From: Pseudomonas berkeleyensis
GTDB lineage: Bacteria > Pseudomonadota > Gammaproteobacteria > Pseudomonadales > Pseudomonadaceae
Reading direction: 5' to 3'
DNA: 64,000 nucleotides
Assembly: GCF_014109765.1 (NCBI RefSeq)
Contig: NZ_CP059139.1
Coordinates: 3,972,001-4,036,000 of the forward strand
Both the position numbers and the translations under genes were made by a program. Position 1 is the first letter of the stretch; each line of letters starts with the position of its first letter. This document shows positions 9,422 through 18,299 of the stretch, one piece after another. The notes beneath the pieces are model-generated. The model saw nothing but the letters and a program-made list of their open reading frames with translations, ran no database searches and was not told the origin of the DNA.

Positions 9422-11053
9422 ATGAGCCAACATTTCCAGCACGACGTTCTGGTCATCGGCAGCGGCGCCGCTGGCCTGACTCTCGCCCTCACTCTTCCTC
9501 CTCATTTGCGCATCGCGGTTCTGAGCAAAGGCAACCTCGCCAACGGCTCGACCTATTGGGCGCAGGGTGGCGTAGCAGCCGTGCTGGATGACACCGACAC
9601 GGTGGAATCCCACGTCGCCGACACCCTTGATGCCGGCGCCGGCCTGTGCCGCGAGGATGCCGTTCGTTTTACCGTGGAACACAGCCGCGAGGCTATCCAG
9701 TGGCTGATCGATCAAGGCGTCCCCTTCACCCGTGACGATGAGACAGCACGCGAGGATGGCGGCTTCGAATTCCACCTGACCCGCGAGGGCGGCCATAGCC
9801 ACCGGCGCATCATTCACGCAGCAGATGCCACTGGCGCAGCAATCTTCAACACCCTGCTGGAACAGGCTCGCCAACGCCCGAACATCGAACTGCTGGAACA
9901 ACGCGTGGCGGTCGATCTGATCACCGAACGCAAGCTGGGCCTGGACGGCGATCGCTGCCTCGGTGCCTACGTGCTGGATCGTGCCCGCGGCGAAGTGGAC
10001 ACCTTCGGCGCTCGCTTCGTGATTCTTGCCACTGGCGGTGCGGCCAAGGTCTACCTCTACACCAGCAATCCGGACGGGGCTTGTGGCGATGGCATCGCCA
10101 TGGCCTGGCGCGCCGGTTGCCGCGTGGGCAATCTGGAATTCAACCAGTTCCATCCCACCTGCCTGTACCACCCGCAGGCCAAGAGTTTTCTGGTCACCGA
10201 AGCCGTACGCGGTGAAGGCGGTCTGCTCAAGCTGCCGAACGGCGAACGCTTCATGCAGCGCTTCGACGAGCGCGCCGAGCTGGCGCCACGCGATATCGTC
10301 GCCCGCGCCATCGACCACGAGATGAAGCGCCTGGGTATCGACTGCGTCTATCTCGACATCAGCCACAAGCCGGCCGATTTCGTCAAAAGCCACTTCCCCA
10401 CCGTTTACGAACGCTGCCTGGGCTTTGGCATCGACATCACCCGACAAGCCATTCCGGTGGTACCCGCGGCGCACTACACCTGTGGCGGCGTGGTGGTCGA
10501 TCAGCACGGGCGCACCGATGTGCCCGGCCTGTATGCCATCGGCGAGACCAGCTTCACCGGCCTGCACGGCGCCAATCGCATGGCCAGCAACTCGTTGCTC
10601 GAATGCTTCGTCTACGCCCGCTCGGCCTGTGCCGACATCGTCGCCCAACTCGATAGCATCAGCGCTCCGAGCGACCTACCGCAATGGGACGCCAGCCAGG
10701 TGACCGACTCGGACGAGGACGTGATCATCGCCCACAACTGGGATGAGCTGCGCCGCTTCATGTGGGACTACGTAGGCATCGTGCGCACCAACAAACGCCT
10801 GCAACGCGCTCAGCACCGCGTGCGCCTGCTGCTGGACGAGATCGACGAGTTCTATTCGAACTACAAGGTCAGCCGGGATTTGATCGAACTGCGCAACCTG
10901 GCGCTCGTGGCCGAACTGATGATCAGCTCGGCCATGCAGCGCCATGAAAGCCGCGGCCTGCATTACACCCTGGACTACCCCGAACAGTTGGCCGAAGCCC
11001 GCGACACTATTCTGACCCCGACGCCTCCGGCTCAGCCCAGCGTCGCCTGCTGA
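9422..11053 (+). CDS. nadB: L-aspartate oxidase
   Basis: FAD enzyme that oxidises L-aspartate to iminoaspartate, the first step of de novo NAD synthesis. The N-terminal dinucleotide motif [15 protein letters not shown] (about residues 9-23) is followed by the '[11 protein letters not shown]' substrate region and the C-terminal '[21 protein letters not shown]' FAD contacts; the last ~100 residues are the helical domain of the succinate dehydrogenase/aspartate oxidase family. I used the ATG at 9422 rather than upstream codons because [13 protein letters not shown] matches the family start. Length 543 aa. Divergent from algU, as in other pseudomonads. Confidence 0.96.
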   Translation: MSQHFQHDVLVIGSGAAGLTLALTLPPHLRIAVLSKGNLANGSTYWAQGGVAAVLDDTDTVESHVADTLDAGAGLCREDAVRFTVEHSREAIQWLIDQGVPFTRDDETAREDGGFEFHLTREGGHSHRRIIHAADATGAAIFNTLLEQARQRPNIELLEQRVAVDLITERKLGLDGDRCLGAYVLDRARGEVDTFGARFVILATGGAAKVYLYTSNPDGACGDGIAMAWRAGCRVGNLEFNQFHPTCLYHPQAKSFLVTEAVRGEGGLLKLPNGERFMQRFDERAELAPRDIVARAIDHEMKRLGIDCVYLDISHKPADFVKSHFPTVYERCLGFGIDITRQAIPVVPAAHYTCGGVVVDQHGRTDVPGLYAIGETSFTGLHGANRMASNSLLECFVYARSACADIVAQLDSISAPSDLPQWDASQVTDSDEDVIIAHNWDELRRFMWDYVGIVRTNKRLQRAQHRVRLLLDEIDEFYSNYKVSRDLIELRNLALVAELMISSAMQRHESRGLHYTLDYPEQLAEARDTILTPTPPAQPSVAC

Positions 11054-11474
11054 ATTTCAGGCGCAAGCGCAGGCGTCGATGCTGCTCGGGCGCCAGCGCA
11101 TCGCGGGCGATGCACAGCCCACGAGCGAAGCGCTGCCCCGGCAAGCGAAAACGCAGCACTACCGCAAGCGGCAAGGCCAGGCTATCGGGAAGCAGTTGCA
11201 CCGCCTGCCAGCCATGAGCCTCGCTCCATAACTGCCAGCCCGACGCATCGCGACGCAAGCCAGTGAAGGCTTGCGCCGAAGACAACAGGATATGCCGCGG
11301 CAATACCCAGGCCGCATGCGCCAGGCACAGAGCCAGCGACAGCAGTTTCGACCAGAGGGGAATGTCGGCCAGCCAGGGCGCCAGCAAGGCCAGCGCCAGA
11401 ACCGACAGATAGAGCCTCAGCAGCGCGCGAGACGGCTGCCAACGGCACTCGAAGACATCATTGCGGTTGGACAC
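11007..11474 (-). CDS. YgfX/CptA-family membrane protein
   Basis: A 155-residue protein with two adjacent N-terminal membrane helices (about residues 18-36 and 40-58) and an arginine-rich C-terminus, as in YgfX family proteins encoded with SdhE. In E. coli YgfX has been described as CptA, a toxin affecting cytoskeleton proteins; the role here is not shown by sequence. It overlaps the end of sdhE by 17 nt and its 3' end overlaps nadB's 3' end by 47 nt in convergent orientation. Confidence 0.7.
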   Translation of the reverse strand: MSNRNDVFECRWQPSRALLRLYLSVLALALLAPWLADIPLWSKLLSLALCLAHAAWVLPRHILLSSAQAFTGLRRDASGWQLWSEAHGWQAVQLLPDSLALPLAVVLRFRLPGQRFARGLCIARDALAPEQHRRLRLRLKFSRRRWAEPEASGSE

Positions 11475-11712
11475 GATCCAGGATCATGCGCACGATGTGG
11501 CGCAGGTCAGCATCCTCGGGTTCGCCGCGCTGCATGAACCAGCCGAACATGTCCTGATCCTCGCACTCCAGCAACTTGCGGTAGCGCGCCTGGTTCTCGG
11601 CATCCAGAGTCGGATACACCTCCCTGACGAAGGGCACCAGCAGGACGTCAAGCTCCAGCATGCCACGGCGGCTATGCCAGAACAGACGATTCAGTTCACT
11701 TTGCTCAACCAT
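11458..11712 (-). CDS. sdhE: FAD assembly factor SdhE
   Basis: Small cytoplasmic protein that assists covalent flavinylation of the succinate dehydrogenase flavoprotein. The family motif RRGMLELD is present (residues ~14-21), followed by the helical bundle ending '[24 protein letters not shown]'. 84 aa, normal length. I chose the ATG giving [17 protein letters not shown]; an ATG 9 nt earlier is possible. Operon with ygfX. Confidence 0.9.
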   Translation of the reverse strand: MVEQSELNRLFWHSRRGMLELDVLLVPFVREVYPTLDAENQARYRKLLECEDQDMFGWFMQRGEPEDADLRHIVRMILDRVQPQ

Positions 11713-11857
11713 GCAACGCACTCCTCAAACGAGGGCGGCAGTATAACGGTGAATTGCTTCGCTGTTCACCGAGACGCGGTGCAATTGCGCTGACAAGGCC
11801 CTATCACGCCCTCTATGATGGCGCACCAGACTTATTCTCAGTGATACCACTTCTACC

Positions 11858-12799
11858 ATGGCCGATAGCGCGTACTTCACCCTCCTCGACCACGAAGGCC
11901 TGCTCGCCGTGCGCGGCGCAGATGCGGCCAAATTTCTGCAGGGCCAAGTGACCTGCAACCTCAACTATCTATCCCCGACGCAATCGAGCCTTGGCGCGCG
12001 TTGCACGCCCAAGGGCCGCATGCTGTCGAGTTTTCGCATCGTTGCGGTGGAGGACGGTTACCTGCTCGCCATGGATCGCGAGCTGATCGCCTCGCAACAG
12101 GCCGATCTGCAGAAATACGCCGTATTCTCCAAATCCAAGCTGAGGGACGAAAGCCAGGACTGGGTACGTTTTGGCCTCGCAGGCGGCGACGCCGTGCTGA
12201 GCGAGCTCGGCCTGCAACTGGGCGATGCCAGTGACTCGCTGAGCAGCGCCGGCCAGTTGCTGGCGGTACGCCTGAGCGATGGCCGCGCCGAACTCTGGGC
12301 GCCAGCGGCCGAAGCCGCGCGCCTGCAGAGCCACCTGGCGGCCCATCTGCCGCAAGCGCCACTGAACGACTGGTTGCTGGCCCAGATTCGTGCCGGCATC
12401 GGCCAGGTACTCGGCGCCACCCGCGAGCTGTTCATTCCGCAGATGATCAACCTGCAGGCCCTGGGCGGCGTGAGTTTCAAGAAGGGCTGCTATACCGGGC
12501 AGGAAATCGTTGCGCGCATGCAGTACCTCGGCAAACTCAAACGTCGCCTGCACCGCCTGCGCCTGATCGGCGCTCCGCTACCGGCCGTCGGCGTCGAATT
12601 GTTCTCGCCGGTTCATGGCTCCAGCGTCGGCGAAGTGGTGCTGGCGGCCCAGACCGGCGACGCCGTGGAGTTGCTCGCCGTACTGCAGGAGGATGCCGTG
12701 AAAGACGCCCGCATTCACCTCGGCAGCAACGATGGCCCAACGCTGACCCTTCTCGATCTGCCTTATGAGCTGGATGCCAACAAGGAAATCCAGCGCTGA
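11858..12799 (+). CDS. ygfZ: tRNA-modifying protein YgfZ (folate-binding, GcvT-like)
   Basis: Folate-binding protein of the aminomethyltransferase fold, linked to Fe-S enzyme maintenance and MiaB-dependent tRNA modification. The diagnostic motif KKGCYTGQEIVAR, with its conserved cysteine, is at about residues 207-219. The N-terminus (FLQGQVTCNL) is also family-like. Length 313 aa is typical. It is divergent from sdhE, a conserved arrangement. Confidence 0.92.
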   Translation: MADSAYFTLLDHEGLLAVRGADAAKFLQGQVTCNLNYLSPTQSSLGARCTPKGRMLSSFRIVAVEDGYLLAMDRELIASQQADLQKYAVFSKSKLRDESQDWVRFGLAGGDAVLSELGLQLGDASDSLSSAGQLLAVRLSDGRAELWAPAAEAARLQSHLAAHLPQAPLNDWLLAQIRAGIGQVLGATRELFIPQMINLQALGGVSFKKGCYTGQEIVARMQYLGKLKRRLHRLRLIGAPLPAVGVELFSPVHGSSVGEVVLAAQTGDAVELLAVLQEDAVKDARIHLGSNDGPTLTLLDLPYELDANKEIQR

Positions 12800-12845
12800 C
12801 TAAACTTCCCTGGCGCCGCACCGGATCGCCTAAGAGAGCCACTTC

Positions 12846-13682
12846 ATGAGCAAGCTTGCCGAAAAAGTCCAACAGGAACTGATCCATGCCATCGAAAACG
12901 ATGAGCTGGTGCTGCCCACCCTACCCGAGGTGGCGCTGAAGGTTCGTGAGGCAGCGGAAGACCCGGATGTGGGCATCCCGCAGATCAGCAAGGTGATCGG
13001 CAACGACGCTGCCCTCACAGCCCGCATCATCAAGGTGGTCAACAGTCCTCTGCTGCGTACCAACAAGGAAATCACCGACCTGCAGATGGCGGTCAGCCGC
13101 CTGGGCATCAATTACACCTGCAACCTGGCCACCGGCCTGGCCATGGAGCAGATGTTCCAGGCCACCAGCGATGTGGTCGACCGCAAGATGCGCGAAGTGT
13201 GGAACAAGAGCACCGAGATCGCCGGTATCTGCCACGTGCTGTGCCGCCACTACACTCGCCTGATGCCGGATCAGGCCACCCTCGCCGGCCTGGTGCATCA
13301 GATCGGCGTACTGCCGATCCTCACCTACGCCGAAGAGCACAATGAGCTGCTGGCCGACTCCATCAGCCTCAACCACGTGATCGAACAGATCCACCCGATC
13401 ATCGGCGACAAGATCCTGCGCACCTGGGAGTTCCCGGAACCCATCGCCATCGTGCCCAGCCAGTACCTGGACTTCAGCCGCGACTCGGCCAAGGTCGATT
13501 ACGTCGATATCGTCCAGGTCGCCACCCTGCAAAGCTACCTGGGCAGCGAACACCCTTACACCCAGCTGGACTGGAGCAAGATTCCCGCCTTCGCCAAGCT
13601 CGGCCTCGATCCAAACGTCGACATGCAGGCCGACGAAGACCTGTCTGCCTCCATGGAAGCAGCGATGAGCATGCTGCAATAA
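12846..13682 (+). CDS. HDOD domain protein
   Basis: Soluble 278-aa protein containing an HDOD domain (about residues 20-215), a non-catalytic relative of HD phosphohydrolases used in bacterial signalling. Visible landmarks are 'LPTLPEVALKVREAAEDPD', 'LTARIIKVVNSPLLR', 'AVSRLGINYTCNLATGLAME' and 'GLVHQIGVLPILTYAEEHNE'. No GGDEF, EAL or receiver domain is attached. It starts 46 nt after ygfZ and may share its transcript. Confidence 0.88.
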   Translation: MSKLAEKVQQELIHAIENDELVLPTLPEVALKVREAAEDPDVGIPQISKVIGNDAALTARIIKVVNSPLLRTNKEITDLQMAVSRLGINYTCNLATGLAMEQMFQATSDVVDRKMREVWNKSTEIAGICHVLCRHYTRLMPDQATLAGLVHQIGVLPILTYAEEHNELLADSISLNHVIEQIHPIIGDKILRTWEFPEPIAIVPSQYLDFSRDSAKVDYVDIVQVATLQSYLGSEHPYTQLDWSKIPAFAKLGLDPNVDMQADEDLSASMEAAMSMLQ

Positions 13683-13747
13683 AAGCGTCTCGCCAGGGAT
13701 GGCAGACTGCCTCTACACTCGAGCTATTCGCCTGAGGAAGTAGAGCC

Positions 13748-14503
13748 ATGCGTCTCACGCTTCTGTTGCTCATTGTGATTCTCGGCAGCGCTCATGCTGC
13801 CGATACGGTGCGTCTGACCAACGGTGAATGGCCGCCCTATCTGGGCGAGGATCTGCCACACCATGGCGTCGCCTCACGCATCGTCGCCGAAGCCTTTGCG
13901 CTGCAGAACGTCGAAGTGCAGTGGGAATTCCACCCCTGGGCACGCTCGCTGAAGATGGCCGAACAAGGCACGCGCGACGGCAGCGCCGTCTGGCTCTATA
14001 ACCGCGAGCGCGAGCAGCGCTTTCACATCAGCGATCCGGTGGTGGAAAGTGGCTACTACCTGTTCCACCGTAAGAATCGCCACTTCGACTGGAGCAGCGT
14101 CGAGGATTTGCGTGGCCTGCGCATCGCCGCTACGCGCGGCTATGACTATGGCGATGCCTTTCAGCAGGCTGAAGCGGCCGGTGAAATCGATGTGGTGCGC
14201 CTGACCGGCGATGAACAGGGCCTGCGCCAGTTGTTGGCAGGACGCGTCGATCTCTTCCCGGTCGACAAAGTGGTGGGGTTCGACCTGCTCTATCAACAAT
14301 TCAGCGCTGCCGAACGTCGCTTGCTGAGTTTTCACCCGGTGCCACTGCGCAGCGACAGCCTGCACCTGCTGCTGTCGCGAGAAGTGCCAGGCAATGCCGA
14401 ACTGATGCAGCGCTTCAACCAGAGCCTGGCGCGACTGCGCGACAGCGGCAAGATTTCGCAGTACCTGCTGGAAATCCAGCAGCCGTTAAGCCTCGGGCAC
14501 TGA
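13748..14503 (+). CDS. Periplasmic solute-binding protein, SBP_bac_3-like
   Basis: 251-aa protein with a signal peptide (residues 1-18, ending AHA) and an extracellular solute-binding family 3 fold, recognisable from 'TNGEWPPYLGEDLPHHG', 'HPWARSLKMAEQG' and 'LRGLRIAATRGYDYG'. No ABC permease or ATPase gene is adjacent, so it may be an orphan sensor-type binding protein as seen often in Pseudomonas. Its ligand cannot be told. The 3' end overlaps the histidine kinase gene by 18 nt, in convergent orientation. Confidence 0.8.
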   Translation: MRLTLLLLIVILGSAHAADTVRLTNGEWPPYLGEDLPHHGVASRIVAEAFALQNVEVQWEFHPWARSLKMAEQGTRDGSAVWLYNREREQRFHISDPVVESGYYLFHRKNRHFDWSSVEDLRGLRIAATRGYDYGDAFQQAEAAGEIDVVRLTGDEQGLRQLLAGRVDLFPVDKVVGFDLLYQQFSAAERRLLSFHPVPLRSDSLHLLLSREVPGNAELMQRFNQSLARLRDSGKISQYLLEIQQPLSLGH

Positions 14504-15883
14504 AACCGGGAACACCACCCGCACCCGCAAGCCATGCGGCATCGCTTGATGCAGGCTGATCTGCGCACGGTGCGCTCGGCAGATCTCGCCGACGATAGCC
14601 AATCCCAAACCGGCACCACTGCCCTGCGTACTGCGTCGATAGAAGCGTTCGAACACCTTGTCGCGCTCCTCTTCGGGAATGCCCGGCCCGTCGTCCTCGA
14701 CCTCCAGCACCGCTGGCGCCAAAACCCGCAGCACCAGGTTACCGCCAGGCGGCGTATGAGCCAGGGCGTTGTCGATCAGGTTGCTAAGCAGTTCATTGAG
14801 CAAGGTCGGTTCTCCGTCGACCCAGACCGATTGCTCGGCTTCGAGCGCCAACGCGACACCGCGCGCATGCGCCAGCGGCGCCATGGCCAGACCCAGTTCC
14901 CGGGCCAGCAAGCTGAGATCGATACGTTGCGCGCCGCCCTCGGTAATGGCCCGCGCACCACTTTCGATGCGTGCCAGCGACAGCAACTGGTTAGCCAGGT
15001 TGGTCAGCCGATCGCTGTGCTCGGCGGCCTGTTCCAGGGTCTGACGCCAGTCTTCGGGGTTATCGGCACGCAGCCCCAGGGCGATTCGCGCCTTGAGCGC
15101 GGCCAGCGGCGTGCGCAGTTCATGAGCTGCATCGGCGATAAAGGCCGACTGCCGCTCGAACAACGTCTGCAAGCGCTCGTTGAACTGATTCAGCGCCTCG
15201 ACCAGCGGGCCGATCTCGCGTGGCAACTCGGCGTCTGGCAATGGCCGCAGGTCATCGCTGGCGCGCTCGGCCACCGCACGGCGCAAGGTTTCCAGCGGGC
15301 GCAATGCCAGACTGACTGCGACCCAGATCAACAGCAGCGCTACCACCACCAACAGGCCGATACGCCACAGGGTACCGATCAACAACTCTCGGGCCATGCG
15401 CTCACGAGCGCCCTGAGTTTCGGCCACGCGAATTTCCGCCATGCCTTTGATGGTGGTCTCACTGACTGGCTGCAACAGGCTCACCACACGAACGCCCTGG
15501 CCGCGATACATACCGTCATAGAAGCGCGCCAGCGCCGGGTAATCCTCAGTGCGCGGTGTATCGGCAGGCGCCGAAGGCAGGTCTTCGTAGCCGGAGATCA
15601 GCTCGCCCTCGAGGCCCAGCACCTGGTAGTAGATACGCCCGGCGCTGTCATAGGCGAAAGCATCCAGTGCCATGTAGGGGATGTTGGCACGCAATGCGCT
15701 ATCGGCACTGTATAACCCATCGGCGATAGCCCTGGCCGATGCCAGCAGCGTACGGTCATAAGCCGTATCCGCCGCGTGACGCGCGCTCCAGTAGGCACTG
15801 AGGCTGCTGATCAGCAAGATCACCGACAACAGCAGCGCCAATCGGCGCAGCAGGCGACCGCGCAGGCTGCCGATACGGGTCAT
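14486..15883 (-). CDS. tctE: Sensor histidine kinase, TctE-like
   Basis: Membrane-bound sensor kinase (465 aa). A membrane segment at residues ~15-32, a periplasmic sensor domain (about 33-165) and a second membrane segment (about 168-192) lead into HAMP and HisKA with the phospho-acceptor in ADAAHELRTPLAAL. The ATPase domain has NLIDNALAHTPPGG and VEDDGPGIPEEE. The assignment to TctE rests on the neighbouring porin and tctCBA genes and on overall architecture. A QseC-type kinase with other input is possible. Overlaps tctD by ATGA. Confidence 0.8.
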   Translation of the reverse strand: MTRIGSLRGRLLRRLALLLSVILLISSLSAYWSARHAADTAYDRTLLASARAIADGLYSADSALRANIPYMALDAFAYDSAGRIYYQVLGLEGELISGYEDLPSAPADTPRTEDYPALARFYDGMYRGQGVRVVSLLQPVSETTIKGMAEIRVAETQGARERMARELLIGTLWRIGLLVVVALLLIWVAVSLALRPLETLRRAVAERASDDLRPLPDAELPREIGPLVEALNQFNERLQTLFERQSAFIADAAHELRTPLAALKARIALGLRADNPEDWRQTLEQAAEHSDRLTNLANQLLSLARIESGARAITEGGAQRIDLSLLARELGLAMAPLAHARGVALALEAEQSVWVDGEPTLLNELLSNLIDNALAHTPPGGNLVLRVLAPAVLEVEDDGPGIPEEERDKVFERFYRRSTQGSGAGLGLAIVGEICRAHRAQISLHQAMPHGLRVRVVFPVSVPEA

Positions 15884-16551
15884 GCCTCCACGGCCTCCAG
15901 CAGGTAACCGAGCCCGCGGAAGGTGACGATACGCACGGCATGCCCTTCGAGCTTCTTGCGCAGCCGATGGATATAGATCTCGATGGCGTCGGGGCTGGCT
16001 TCCTCATCCAGGCCGAAAACCTGAGCCGCCAACTGCTCCTTGCTCATGACCCGACCCAGGCGGGCGATCATCGCTTCCAGCACCGCCTGCTCACGCGCAG
16101 TCAGCGTCAGCGCTTCACCGGCCAGAGTGAAACGTCGGGCACCGAGGTCGTAGACCAGCTCGCCACAGCGTTGCAGTTGCTCGCCACCCAGTACGCTGCG
16201 ACGCAGCAGCGCCTTGACCCGCGCCTCCAGCTCGGAGAGCTCGAAGGGCTTGGCCAGATAATCATCGGCGCCAAGATTGAGGCCGTGCACCCGATCCTTC
16301 ACCTCGCCACGTGCGGTCAACATCAGCACCGGCAGGGTCTGGCCACGGTCGCGCAAACGCGCCAGCACGGCGAAACCATCGAGCCGCGGCAAGCCGATAT
16401 CGAGGATGGCCAGCGCATAGTCCTCGCTGGAAAGCGCTAGGTCGGCGGCCACGCCATCGTGCAGTACGTCTACCGTCCAGCCCGCGCCCTTGAGGGCCTG
16501 GGCCACGCTTTCCGCCAGTTGCAGATGGTCTTCGACCAGCAGAATTCGCAC
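15880..16551 (-). CDS. tctD: OmpR-family response regulator, TctD-like
   Basis: DNA-binding response regulator (223 aa) with a receiver domain (phospho-acceptor Asp51 in AILDIGLP, acidic pocket E7-D8, lysine in LAKPFELSE) and a winged-helix trans-activation domain (about 125-222, ending 'VRIVTFRGLGYLLEAVE'). I chose the GTG at 16551: GGAGG lies 8 nt upstream and VRILLVEDH is the usual start. Likely controls the divergent porin and tctCBA genes. Confidence 0.85.
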   Translation of the reverse strand: MRILLVEDHLQLAESVAQALKGAGWTVDVLHDGVAADLALSSEDYALAILDIGLPRLDGFAVLARLRDRGQTLPVLMLTARGEVKDRVHGLNLGADDYLAKPFELSELEARVKALLRRSVLGGEQLQRCGELVYDLGARRFTLAGEALTLTAREQAVLEAMIARLGRVMSKEQLAAQVFGLDEEASPDAIEIYIHRLRKKLEGHAVRIVTFRGLGYLLEAVEA

Positions 16552-16691
16552 CCTAAACCTCCACCACAAGATCGTTCGAGGCGCGCAGTGTAGCGCCGCC
16601 AGCGCCGCTGTGAATTGCCCAAATGCCGAACGAGTCGAAACAGCCCTCGTAGGGGAATGCCGGTTCGTCAGACGTCAGGAGCGGGATAGGC

Positions 16692-16752
16692 AGGGTGCGC
16701 CGTGCGCACCGCTAACACTCGTACTGGCACGTCGGTGCGCACGGCGCACCCT
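16692..16752. repeat. GTAGGG-type palindromic element (copy 1)
   Basis: Perfect 20-bp inverted arms at 16692-16711 and 16733-16752 with a 21-nt loop. The core GGGTGCGC...GCGCACCC is shared with elements near 34.9 and 46.3 kb. It sits in the 452-bp tctD-opdH intergenic region. No coding role. Confidence 0.8.
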
Positions 16753-16838
16753 ACACCCAATGACAGAGCCACGCAGGCCATGGGAATTGTCCCGGCATTT
16801 TTTGCTGCCTGCCATCCCTGGCGGCAACCCTACGGGCC

Positions 16839-16880
16839 GTCGGCGGAGCCGACGTCAAAAATCGCGCCCGGCGATTTTTT
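16839..16880. terminator. Tandem hairpins, terminator-like, upstream of the porin
   Basis: GTCGGC-gga-GCCGAC (16839-16853) is followed by a second stem AAAAATCGC / GCGATTTTT (16857-16879) that ends in Ts on both strands. No supported gene ends here on the plus strand, so it may insulate the porin operon or be part of another repeat. Confidence 0.4.
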
Positions 16881-16924
16881 CATCAATGAAAGGCTGCTGA
16901 AAGCTTGAACACCTAGGATCGCCC

Positions 16925-16990
16925 CTCAGGTGGCTCGACCCACCTGCCTGAGCGGCCTGCAGTGGAGCAGAGCCGTTACAAGAACAAGAA
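16925..16990 (+). promoter_or_regulatory. Porin leader: hairpin and Hfq/Crc-like A-rich motif
   Basis: An imperfect stem (CTCAGGTGG / CCACCTGcCTGAG, 16925-16952) is followed by AAGAACAAGAA at 16980-16990, directly before the GGAG ribosome-binding site. The AANAANAA pattern is the known Hfq/Crc catabolite-repression target in Pseudomonas mRNAs. Its use here is an inference. Confidence 0.4.
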
Positions 16991-17003
16991 CGGAGACCAC
17001 ACC

Positions 17004-18269
17004 ATGTTTGCTGCCTCGCGCCAGGCTTTCCCGCCTGCACATCTGCTTAGTCTGGCCATCGCCGCCAGCCTCGCCGCCCCCCTCGCTCAAGCCGCTTTCG
17101 TCGAAGACAGCTCGGCTAGCCTCACCGCCACCAACATCTATTTCAATCGCGACTTCCGTGAAGGTGACGGACAGAACAAGCGTGAAGAATGGGGCCAGGG
17201 CTTTCGCCTGGACGTTCAGTCCGGCTTCACCGAAGGCACCGTAGGTTTTGGTCTCGACGCCATGGGCCTGCTGGGCATCAAGCTCGACTCGGGCAAGGGC
17301 CGCACCGGTACCGATCTGCTGCCGGTGCATGACGATGGCCGTTCAGCTGACGAGTTCAGCCGCCTCGGCATGACCGCCAAGGTCAAGGTCTCCGCAACCG
17401 AATTCCGTTATGGCTCGCACGTTCCCGAGCTGCCCGTGGTCAAGGCCAGCGACAGTCGCCTGCTGCCGCAAGTATTCGAAGGCGGCCTGCTGACCTCCTC
17501 CGAACTGGAAGGCCTGACCTTCACCGGCGGTCGCCTGGACAAGGTGATCGACCGCGCCTCGACCAACGAGGAAGACCTGGTACTCAACAGCAAGAACCGT
17601 CGTTTCGCCGCCAGCATCAGTGCAGACCACCTGGATCTGGCCGGTGTCGACTACAAGTTCGCACCAGGCTTCACCGGTCGCTATTACTTCGCCGACCTCG
17701 ACGACATCTATCGCCAGCACTTCTTCGGCCTGCTGAGCAGCCACAAGGTGGGCGCCGGCACCCTGAGCAGCGATCTGCGCCTGATCCTCAGCAAGGACAG
17801 CGGCGCATCGAAGGCCGGCAAGGTGGATAACCGTGCGATCAACGCCATGGTCAGCTACGGTATCAGCGGCCACAAATTCGGCCTGGGCTTCCAGGACATG
17901 AGCGGTGACACCGGTTTTGCCTACATCGACGGCAGCGACCCGTTCCTGATCAACTTCGTGCAGATCAACGACTTCGCCAACGCCGACCAGCGTTCCTGGC
18001 AGGCCCGTTACGACTACAGTTTCGCCAGCTTCGGCCTGCCTGGTCTGAGCTTCATGACCCGCTACATCACCAGTGACGACGCGCGCGTCGCCGGTAGCAA
18101 CCAGCGTGGTGGCGAATGGGAACGCGACATCGAACTCAAGTACGTGGTGCAGAGCGGCCCGCTCAAGGATCTCTACATTCGTGCGCGTAACGCCAGCTTC
18201 CGTTCCGACTTCGCTCGCGATGCGGATGAGAACCGCATCATCGTCGGCTACAGCCTGCCCATCTGGTAA
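17004..18269 (+). CDS. OprD-family outer-membrane porin, probably for tricarboxylates
   Basis: Substrate-specific outer-membrane channel (421 aa). A signal peptide (residues 1-29, ending AQA) precedes 'FVEDSSASLTATNIYFNRDF', the typical OprD-family start, and the sequence ends in the barrel strand 'NRIIVGYSLPIW' with the terminal aromatic residue. The ATG at 17004 was preferred to one at 16962 because it begins the signal peptide and follows CGGAGACC. Being directly upstream of tctCBA, it resembles OpdH, the cis-aconitate/tricarboxylate porin of P. aeruginosa; specificity is inferred from context. Confidence 0.85.
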   Translation: MFAASRQAFPPAHLLSLAIAASLAAPLAQAAFVEDSSASLTATNIYFNRDFREGDGQNKREEWGQGFRLDVQSGFTEGTVGFGLDAMGLLGIKLDSGKGRTGTDLLPVHDDGRSADEFSRLGMTAKVKVSATEFRYGSHVPELPVVKASDSRLLPQVFEGGLLTSSELEGLTFTGGRLDKVIDRASTNEEDLVLNSKNRRFAASISADHLDLAGVDYKFAPGFTGRYYFADLDDIYRQHFFGLLSSHKVGAGTLSSDLRLILSKDSGASKAGKVDNRAINAMVSYGISGHKFGLGFQDMSGDTGFAYIDGSDPFLINFVQINDFANADQRSWQARYDYSFASFGLPGLSFMTRYITSDDARVAGSNQRGGEWERDIELKYVVQSGPLKDLYIRARNASFRSDFARDADENRIIVGYSLPIW

Positions 18270-18299
18270 TCCACAATAAGATTAGCGAGGAGATCCATC

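Noticed and set aside
9386..10648. 420-codon minus-strand open frame
   Set aside because: Antisense of nadB, with no family resemblance.
16490..16908. Short plus-strand frames upstream of the porin
   Set aside because: They cross the palindromic repeat and hairpins and have repeat-like composition.
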